A program made the translations under genes and the position numbers. Shown in pieces: positions 35,712-64,000 of a stretch of DNA of 64,000 nucleotides. A model generated the notes under the pieces. The model saw only the letters and a program-made list of their open reading frames with translations, was not told where the DNA came from and ran no database searches. The DNA is from Euglena gracilis. Lineage: Eukaryota > Euglenida > Euglenophyceae > Euglenales. Position 1 is the stretch's first letter, and every line of letters starts with the position of its first letter. The DNA lies in contig CP154954.1 in assembly GCA_039621445.1 (NCBI GenBank), forward strand, positions 70,002,670-70,066,669. Reading direction: 5' to 3'.

Positions 35712-38700
35712 TGATGACCCCATTCTAACCCAGCTCGATGACGCCGGTGTGATTATTCCTTTTGTTCCCTGTTGGGCTGACGGATGTGCGTGGGGCGGTG
35801 GTTGTGCGCTGCGCTCGGTTGTCTCCGCCAGGCTTTCGTCGCCCTGCAGCCAATGATGAGCCCCTGCTTGCCACTCCTCTTTGATGCCACAGATGAGATT
35901 CGTAGCGCGCCTGATAGCGTCTGTTTGGGCAGCTGGGTGCCCGGTTGGCGAGCTGGGGGGTTGGGGTGTGGCTCGTCGCCGGGGTGTGGACGGACCTTGG
36001 CGGACCTTTCTGGGTGTCCCCGTCACGCTTGACGTGGGGAGCAACTGCAGGACGGGGGTGTGGCGGGGTGTCTCGGGGGTGCGCGGTTTTTGCAGGCAAT
36101 GCGGCATGCAGTTTGCAGCCCATGCCACTGCGTATACGCCGCTGTCCAGCCTTGGCAGCATGTCGTCCGAAAGGCATGGCAGACGCACGGGAGGTTCTGC
36201 CGGTTGTCTTTTTTCATCCTCCCTCCACCCCTGTCCCCGATTGAATGCCTGTACTGGCATTGAAACATGATGACCCCATTCTAACCCAGCTCGATGACGC
36301 CGGTGTGATTATTCCTTTTGTTCCCTGTTGGGCTGACGGATGTGCGTGGGGCAGTGGTTGTGCGCTGCGCTCGGTTGTCTCCACCAGGCTTTCGTCGCCC
36401 TGCAGCCAATGATGAGCCCCTGCTTGCCACTCCTCTTTGATGCCGCAAATGAGATTCGTAGCGCGCCTGATAGCGTCTGTATGGGCATGCTGGGTGCCCG
36501 GTTGGCGAGCCGGGGGGTTGGGGTGTGGCTCGTCGCCGGGGTGTGGACGGACCTTGGCGGACCTTTCTGGGTGTCCCCGTCACGCTTGACGTGGGGAGCA
36601 ACTGCAGGACGGGGGTGTGGCGGGGTGTCCCGGGGGTGCGCGGTTTTTGCAGCAATGCGGCATGCAGTTTGCAGCCCATGCCACTGCGTATACGCCGCTG
36701 CCCAGCCTTGGCAGCATGTCGTCCGAAAGGCATGGCAGACGCACGGGAGGTTCTGCCGGTTGTCTTTTTTCATCCTCCCTCCACCCCTGTCCCCGATTGA
36801 ATGCCTGTGCTGGCACTGAAACATGATGACCCCATTCTAACCCAGCTCGATGACGCCGGTGTGATTATTCCTTTTGTTCCCTGTTGGGCTGACGGATGTG
36901 CGTGGGGCGGTGGTTGTGCACTGCGCTCGGTTGTCTCCGCCAGGCTTTCGTCGCCCTGCAGCCAATGATGAGCCCCCGCTTGCCACTCCTCTTTGATGCC
37001 ACAGATGAGATTCGTAGCGCGCCTGATAGCGTCTGTTTGGGCATGCTGGGTGCCCGGTTGGCGAGCCGGGGGGTTGGGGCATGGCTCGTCGCCGGGGTGT
37101 GGACGGACCTTGGCGGACCTTTCTGGGTGTCCCCGTCACGCTTGACGTGGGGAGCAACTGCAGGTCGTGGGTGTGGCGGGGTGTCCCGGGGGTGCGCGGT
37201 TTTTGCAGGCAATGCGGCACGCAGTTTGCAGCCCATGCCACTGCGTATACGCCGCTGCCCAGCCTTGGCAGCATGTCGTCCGAAAGGCATGGCAGACGCA
37301 CGTGTTGTTTTTTTTTCTTCATCCTCCCTCCACCCCTGTCCCCGATTGAATGCCTGTACTGGGGTTGAAACATGATGACCCCATTCTAACCCAGCTCGAT
37401 GACGCCGGTGTGATTATTCCTTTTGTTCCCTGTTGGGCTGACGGATGTGCGTGGGGCGGTGGTTGTGCGCTGCGCTCGGTTGTCTCCGCCAGGCTTTCGT
37501 CGCCCTGCAGCCAATGATGAGCCCCTGCTTGCCACTCCTCTTTGATGCCACAGATGAGATTCGTAGCGCGCCTGATAGCGTCTGTTTGGGCAGCTGGGTG
37601 CCCGGTTGGCGAGCTGGGGGGTTGGGGTGTGGCTCGTCGCCGGGGTGTGGACGGACCTTGGCGGACCTTTCTGGGTGTCCCCGTCACGCTTGACGTGGGG
37701 AGCAACTGCAGGACGGGGGTGTGGCGGGGTGTCTCGGGGGTGCGCGGTTTTTGCAGGCAATGCGGCATGCAGTTTGCAGCCCATGCCACTGCGTATACGC
37801 CGCTGTCCAGCCTTGGCAGCATGTCGTCCGAAAGGCATGGCAGACGCACGGGAGGTTCTGCCGGTTGTCTTTTTTCATCCTCCCTCCACCCCTGTCCCCG
37901 ATTGAATGCCTGTACTGGCATTGAAACATGATGACCCCATTCTAACCCAGCTCGATGACGCCGGTGTGATTATTCCTTTTGTTCCCTGTTGGGCTGACGG
38001 ATGTGCGTGGGGCAGTGGTTGTGCGCTGCGCTCGGTTGTCTCCACCAGGCTTTCGTCGCCCTGCAGCCAATGATGAGCCCCTGCTTGCCACTCCTCTTTG
38101 ATGCCGCAAATGAGATTCGTAGCGCGCCTGATAGCGTCTGTATGGGCATGCTGGGTGCCCGGTTGGCGAGCCGGGGGGTTGGGGTGTGGCTCGTCGCCGG
38201 GGTGTGGACGGACCTTGGCGGACCTTTCTGGGTGTCCCCGTCACGCTTGGCGTGGGGAGCAACTGCCGGACGGGGGTGTGGCGGGGTGTCCCGGGGGTGC
38301 GCGGTTTTTGCAGCAATGCGGCATGCAGTTTGCAGCCCATGTCACTGCGTATACGCCGCTGCCCAGCCTTGGCAGCATGTCGTCCGAAAGGCATGGCAGA
38401 CGCACGGGAGGTTCTGCCGGTTGTCTTTTTTCATCCTCCCTCCACCCCTGTCCCCGATTGAATGCCTGTGCTGGCACTGAAACATGATGACCCCATTCTA
38501 ACCCAGCTCGATGACGCCGGTGTGATTATTCCTTTTGTTCCCTGTTGGGCTGACGGATGTGCGTGGGGCGGTGGTTGTGCACTGCGCTCGGTTGTCTCCG
38601 CCAGGCTTTCGTCGCCCTGCAGCCAATGATGAGCCCCCGCTTGCCACTCCTCTTTGATGCCACAGATGAGATTCGTAGCGCGCCTGATAGCGTCTGTTTG

Positions 38701-40691
38701 GGCATGCTGGGTGCCCGGTTGGCGTGCCGGGGGGTTGGGGCATGGCTCGTCGCCGGGGTGTGGACGGACCTTGGCGGACCTTTCTGGGTGTCCCCGTCAC
38801 GCTTGACGTGGGGAGCAACTGCAGGACGGGGATGTGGCGGGGTGTCCCGGGGGTGCGCGGTTTTTGCAGGCAATGCGGCACGCAGTTTGCAGCCCATGCC
38901 ACTGCGTATACGCCGCTGCCCAGCCTTGGCAGCATGTCGTCCGAAAGGCATGGCAGACGCACGTGTTGTTTTTTTTTCTTCATCCTCCCTCCACCCCTGT
39001 CCCCGATTGAATGCCTGTACTGGGGTTGAAACATGATGACCCCATTCTAACCCAGCTCGATGACGCCGGTGTGATTATTCCTTTTGTTCCCTGTTGGGCT
39101 GACGGATGTGCGTGGGGCGGTGGTTGTGCGCTGCGCTCGGTTGTCTCCGCCAGGCTTTCGTCGCCCTGCAGCCAATGATGAGCCCCTGCTTGCCACTCCT
39201 CTTTGATGCCACAGATGAGATTCGTAGCGCGCCTGATAGCGTCTGTTTGGGCAGCTGGGTGCCCGGTTGGCGAGCTGGGGGGTTGGGGTGTGGCTCGTCG
39301 CCGGGGTGTGGACGGACCTTGGCGGACCTTTCTGGGTGTCCCCGTCACGCTTGGCGTGGGGAGCAACTGCAGGACGGGGGTGTGGCGGGGTGTCCCGGGG
39401 GTGCGCGGTTTTTGCAGCAATGCGGCATGCAGTTTGCAGCCCATGTCACTGCGTATACGCCGCTGCCCAGCCTTGGCAGCATGTCGTCCGAAAGGCATGG
39501 CAGACGCACGGGAGGTTCTGCCGGTTGTTTTTTTCATCCTCCCTCCACCCCTGTCCCCGATTGAATGCCTGTGCTGGCACTGAAACATGATGACCCCATT
39601 CTAACCCAGCTCGATGACGCCGGTGTGATTATTCCTTTTGTTCCCTGTTGGGCTGACGGATGTGCGTGGGGCGGTGGTTGTGCACTGCGCTCGGTTGTCT
39701 CCGCCAGGCTTTCGTCGCCCTGCAGCCAATGATGAGCCCCCGCTTGCCACTCCTCTTTGATGCCACAGATGAGATTCGTAGCGCGCCTGATAGCGTCTGT
39801 TTGGGCATGCTGGGTGCCCGGTTGGCGTGCCGGGGGGTTGGGGCATGGCTCGTCGCCGGGGTGTGGACGGACCTTGGCGGACCTTTCTGGGTGTCCCCGT
39901 CACGCTTGACGTGGGGAGCAACTGCAGGACGGGGGTGTGGCGGGGTGTCCCGGGGGTGCGCGGTTTTTGCAGGCAATGCGGCACGCAGTTTGCAGCCCAT
40001 GCCACTGCGTATACGCCGCTGCCCAGCCTTGGCAGCATGTCGTCCGAAAGGCATGGCAGACGCACGTGTTGTTTTTTTTTCTTCATCCTCCCTCCACCCC
40101 TGTCCCCGATTGAATGCCTGTACTGGGGTTGAAACATGATGACCCCATTCTAACCCAGCTCGATGACGCCGGTGTGATTATTCCTTTTGTTCCCTGTTGG
40201 GCTGACGGATGTGCGTGGGGCGGTGGTTGTGCGCTGCGCTCGGTTGTCTCCACCAGGCTTTCGTCGCCCTGCAGCCAATGATGAGCCCCTGCTTGCCACT
40301 CCTCTTTGATGCCACAGATGAGATTCGTAGCGCGCCTGATAGCGTCTGTTTGGGCAGCTGGGTGCCCGGTTGGCGAGCTGGGTGGTTGGGGCATGGCTCG
40401 TCGCCGGGGTGTGGACGGACCTTGGCGGACCTTTCTGGGTGTCCCCGTCACGCTTGGCGTGGGGAGCAACTGCAGGACGGGGGTGTGGCGGGGTGTCCCG
40501 GGGGTGCGCGGTTTTTGCAGCAATGCGGCATGCAGTTTGCAGCCCATGTCACTGCGTATACGCCGCTGCCCAGCCTTGGCAGCATGTCGTCCGAAAGGCA
40601 TGGCAGACGCACGGGAGGTTCTGCCGGTTGATTTTTTCATCCTCCCTCCACCCCTGTCCCCGACTGAATGCCTGTGCTGGCACTGAAACAT
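35712..40691. repeat. Higher-order trimer repeat (1661 bp) in the satellite
   Basis: Variant markers recur every three units. A unit with GGGCAGCTGGGTGC begins at 35712, 37373 and 39034, exactly 1661 bp apart. A unit with GGGGCAGTGG and TCTCCACCAGG begins at 36268 and 37929. The third step (39034 to 40137) is a dimer of 1103 bp. A smaller two-unit repeat is seen at 19722 and 20823 (1101 bp), both carrying TTGACATGGGG. Confidence 0.85.
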
Positions 40692-41397
40692 GATGACCCC
40701 ATTCTAACCCAGCTCGATGACGCCGGTGTGATTATTCCTTTTGTTCCCTGTTGGGCTGACGGATGTGCGTGGGGCGGTGGTTGTGCGCTGCGCTCCGCCA
40801 GGCTTTCGTCGCCCTGCAGCCAATGATGAGCCCCCGCTTGCCACTCCTCTTTGATGCCACAGATGAGATTCGTAGCGCGCCTGATAGCGTCTGTTTGGGC
40901 ATGCTGGGTGCCCGGTTGGCGAGCCGGGGGGTTGGGGCATGGCTCGTCGCCGGGGTGTGGACGGACCTTGGCGGACCTTTCTGGGTGTCCCCGTCACGCT
41001 TGGCGTGGGGAGCAACTGCCGGACGGGGGTGTGGCGGGGTGTCCCGGGGGTGCGCGGTTTTTGCAGCAATGCGGCACGCAGTTTGCAGCCCATGCCACTG
41101 CGTATACGCCGCTGCCCAGCCTTGGCAGCATGTCGTCCGAAAGGCATGGCAGACGCACGGGTTGTTTTTTTTCATTCTCCCTCCACCCCTGTCCCCGATT
41201 GAATGCCTGTACTGGCATTGAAACATGATGACCCCATTCTAACCCAGCTCGATGACGCCGGTGTGATTATTCCTTTTGTTCCCTGTTGGGCTGACGGATG
41301 TGCGTGGGGCGGTGGTTGTGCGCTGCGCTCGGTTGTCTCCGCCAGGCTTTCGTCGCCCTGCAGCCAATGATGAGCCCCGGCTTGCCACTCTTCTTTG

Positions 41398-41625
41398 TGA
41401 GGGAAGGCTTTTCCTTCAGCCCATCTTGTGTTGCTTCATATATATTTCCTTTTGCTGCTCGGTTGTATTTTCGGCTTGACAAGTTACTTAATGAAGGGTT
41501 GGACGACAACGGTGCAGAATGATAAAAAATGGCCATTGTTGTGCGTCATTGCTGCCCGATGTCGTCTTTTCGACCTAACACCTTCACCAAACACCTTCAA
41601 CTCACGGTAATGTCCTCCTCGTCAG
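41398..41625. other. Junction between satellite array and gene
   Basis: Unique T-rich sequence directly after the array breaks off. The stretch at 41560-41625 is pyrimidine-rich and contains CTAAC and CTCAC words that could serve as branch sites for an exon starting at 41626. Confidence 0.35.
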
Positions 41626-41675
41626 CTTGCTCCCGGTGTGGCTACGGATTTTCTGGTCCCTTCACTGGACAGTGC
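41626..41675 (+). CDS. Possible upstream exon of the TRPC4AP-like gene
   Basis: A CAG acceptor precedes 41626 and a strong donor, GTAAGT, follows 41675. In the frame that leaves one base over, the 50-bp exon reads LLPVWLRIFWSLHWTV. It joins in phase with the exon at 41768, which needs exactly one base from its upstream partner and forms an Arg codon. I see no clear similarity to TRPC4AP, so the call rests on phase and splice-site quality only. The exon could start further upstream. Confidence 0.35.
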
Positions 41676-41767
41676 GTAAGTGACCAATTTAGGTACCGCC
41701 CACACAGGCATTTCAGTGTTGCTTCGGGCTGCTTTCCTTCCTTCAACAAAATTCCCTTGCTCTCCAG

Positions 41768-62384
<20,617 letters not shown>

Positions 62385-63437
62385 CATGGCCGACCTCGTT
62401 TTTTCTGTTCAAATGGTTGTGCAACCACGTGTGTGGGGAAGGGTTCGATATGAAGGGAGTATGGGATTTGGGCGGCGTGTCCCCCCCAACCCCCCTCCTG
62501 GACCGGAGAGAGGGGGGTGGCGCAGGCGAAAATTTGACCCCGGGGGGTGGGAGCCAATCCCCTCATCAGCGAGATTGATTTCCAGCCACCTGAAGGGCGG
62601 CTGGACAGTAACGGATTTTTCGCTTTGGGGGTTCAAAAATGGGTAAAAATGGGGCAGAAATTGGCGAAAATGGGTCGGAAAAAGCTGCACAGGGAAAAAT
62701 TGTTTTTTTTGCATAATTGGCAGTTTTTTTGAAAGTTTTTTTTTGCGATTTCGATTTTTTGGCACCTGGTTTGACCAGGGGTCAGGCCCAGCTCCAGCCT
62801 GGGACCCCCAGGGGGGGGGGGGCAGCCAGCAGCCTTGTTCCAGCCACCCACCTGCCAAGGGGGGCCCAGACCGACCCCCCCCCAAAAGGTCAAGTTTTTC
62901 ATTTCGGCGCTTTTTTTTGCATCAAAAACCTTTTTTTTTGCATTTTTGACTTTTTTTTGCCCAAAAGCACCAAAATGGCATTTTTGGCTGCTCTGGGGGT
63001 CAAAAATTTTTGGCCCGGCGCTTCGAAAAGTGAAAGAAAAGTTAAAGAAAGGTGAAACTCAACTCTTTTTATGGAGGTTTTCTTGTGTGATTGTCTCATG
63101 AGGATCTTTTTTGTGTATCTTTAAATGAGACAGTTGTTTTGCAAGTGTTTTGGTATTGGTCAGTGGTTTGAAGAAAAGTTTTTTTATATAATTGCACTAA
63201 ACACCATTTTCCAATTGACAGTTGTTTTGCAGATATATTTTTTTGAGGGTTGAATTTTCTGCCCATTTCCTCCCATGTGTGTGTGTGTGTGTGATGTTCT
63301 GTTGCTTTAGAATTTTAAGGCACTGGACAGCATGACCCTGGAAGGATGCCTGCCTGGGCAGGCACTCCAGCATTCCGAGATTCTCCCCATGGTTGGTTAA
63401 TTTCAGCCTCATATTGTGTATGCGTGCGTGCGTGCGT

Positions 63438-63469
<32 letters not shown>

Positions 63470-64000
63470 TGTGTGCGCGCATGCGTTTGTGTGTATGTTT
63501 GTGTGTGCGTGTGCATATGGGTGGGTCTGTCGGTGGGTGGGTGCGTATGGGTGGGTTGCAGGCTTCTGCTTAGGGTTTGGGTGGGGGTGTCTGGACAGCG
63601 GAAATCCTAGCAGGGCCAGCTGGTGGAGAATTTTTTTCCACTGACTGGCTCGAAGCACCGAAATTTTTGGATTCCCAAAACTGGCCAAAAATGCCCATTT
63701 TTTTGGCCATTTTTGGGATTTGGAACAAAATCAGCCAAAACTGCACTGAAAAATTTATTTCCACCTCAGCGCACAGCGCCAGAGGGAACATTTTTTCCAG
63801 CTGGGGTGACCCCCGCCCCCCCCGGGGAGGAGTCGATGGGTAGGGGGTCTAGCAAGTCCAATTTTCCACTCTGTAAAATGGCTAGCCAGTGGACCCCCCG
63901 GGATGCTTAAGCAAAGGCCTGGAGGATGCGTGGGTGGGTGGGTGGGGGTGCGGTTTGTCTTCACCTGTGCCCTGGCTCAGCATGCCGGTCGGCCGTGCCC
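62385..64000. other. Downstream intron sequence, no exon confirmed
   Basis: Holds a GGGTTCGATATGAAGG word at 62440 shared with other elements and a CCAGCC/GGCTGG block at about 62770-62880. A GTGCCTGCC-type palindrome lies at 63348-63367, next to a (GT)n tract at 63440-63470, and a short direct repeat, GACAGTTGTTTTGCA, at 63129 and 63217. The last 20 bases follow a CAG and are GC-rich, so they may begin the next exon. Confidence 0.4.

Larger units (their letters stand above)
17611..41397. repeat. Satellite array, about 43 units of about 550 bp
   Basis: Direct head-to-tail units, here started at TGATGACCCCATTC: 18061, 18610, 19165, 19722, 20267, 20823, 21380, 21924, 22467, 23010, 23566, 24167, 24722, 25265, 25820, 26361, 26904, 27445, 27993, 28536, 29091, 29635, 30191, 30739, 31296, 31840, 32396, 32938, 33494, 34050, 34606, 35163, 35712, 36268, 36824, 37373, 37929, 38485, 39034, 39588, 40137, 40691, 41226. 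The first unit (from 17611) lacks its start; the last stops at about 41397. Most units are 541-557 bp. The two main length classes differ by GGGAGGTTCTGCCGGTTGTC versus GTGTTG before a short T run. Identity is very high throughout. Frames of 150-180 codons are open on both strands, but a one-base difference (GCAGCAATG or GCAGGCAATG) shifts them between units, so they are not genes. Confidence 0.97.

Noticed and set aside
17611-41397. Repeated 150-280-codon frames on both strands of the satellite units
   Set aside because: Frames are shifted between units by a one-base difference (GCAGCAATG or GCAGGCAATG) and by variable T runs, both strands are open at once, and nothing resembles a known protein. 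GC-rich sequence with few stops explains them.
17611-41397. Hammerhead-type ribozyme in the satellite unit
   Set aside because: GAAAC and ATGATGA words occur side by side at the unit start, but the CTGATGA core is absent and the order and stems do not fit.

Overview
The window is nuclear DNA of an unidentified eukaryote. The evidence is one protein-coding gene split by GT-AG introns, interstitial TTAGGG-like tracts and a very high load of tandem repeats, microsatellites and short inverted-repeat elements. There are no bacterial-style operons, Shine-Dalgarno starts or compact genes. I cannot name the organism; long poly-C/poly-G tracts and GC-rich exons in repeat-filled introns would suit a protist or alga, but that is a guess. 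No rRNA, tRNA or CRISPR array was recognised.

Layout. 1-9752: compound tandem array of about 2.2-kb units built from smaller modules, with eight copies of an 85-bp hairpin element, GGCCG-rich blocks, poly-C tracts and two palindromic minisatellites. 9753-17610: mostly unique DNA with dispersed hairpins and a 2.75-kb fold-back element carrying a nested CAGGG...CCCTG element. 17611-41397: a satellite array of about 43 unit-lengths of a 541-557-bp repeat, with dimer and trimer higher-order structure and one 60-base T run. 41626-64000: the 3' part of one plus-strand gene whose exons match TRPC4AP/TRUSS, an adapter of DDB1-CUL4 ubiquitin ligases. Nine exons are supported by residue similarity and by splice phases that agree at all eight junctions; the gene runs off the right edge.

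The introns of this gene (155 bp to 5.3 kb) are filled with non-autonomous inverted-repeat elements. Some have clear target-site duplications: 10 bp at 42235-42531 and 45439-45835, 8 bp at 60507-60784, 6 bp at 61614-61926. The most striking stretch is 47095-50930, where five different inverted-repeat elements alternate with microsatellite tracts. A 2.6-kb element at 54801-57446 carries three satellites inside and has a 313-bp relative at 61614-61926.

Apart from the TRPC4AP-like gene only two short ORFs are protein-like, and neither is recognised. The long open frames in the satellite array and in the microsatellites are by-products of composition.
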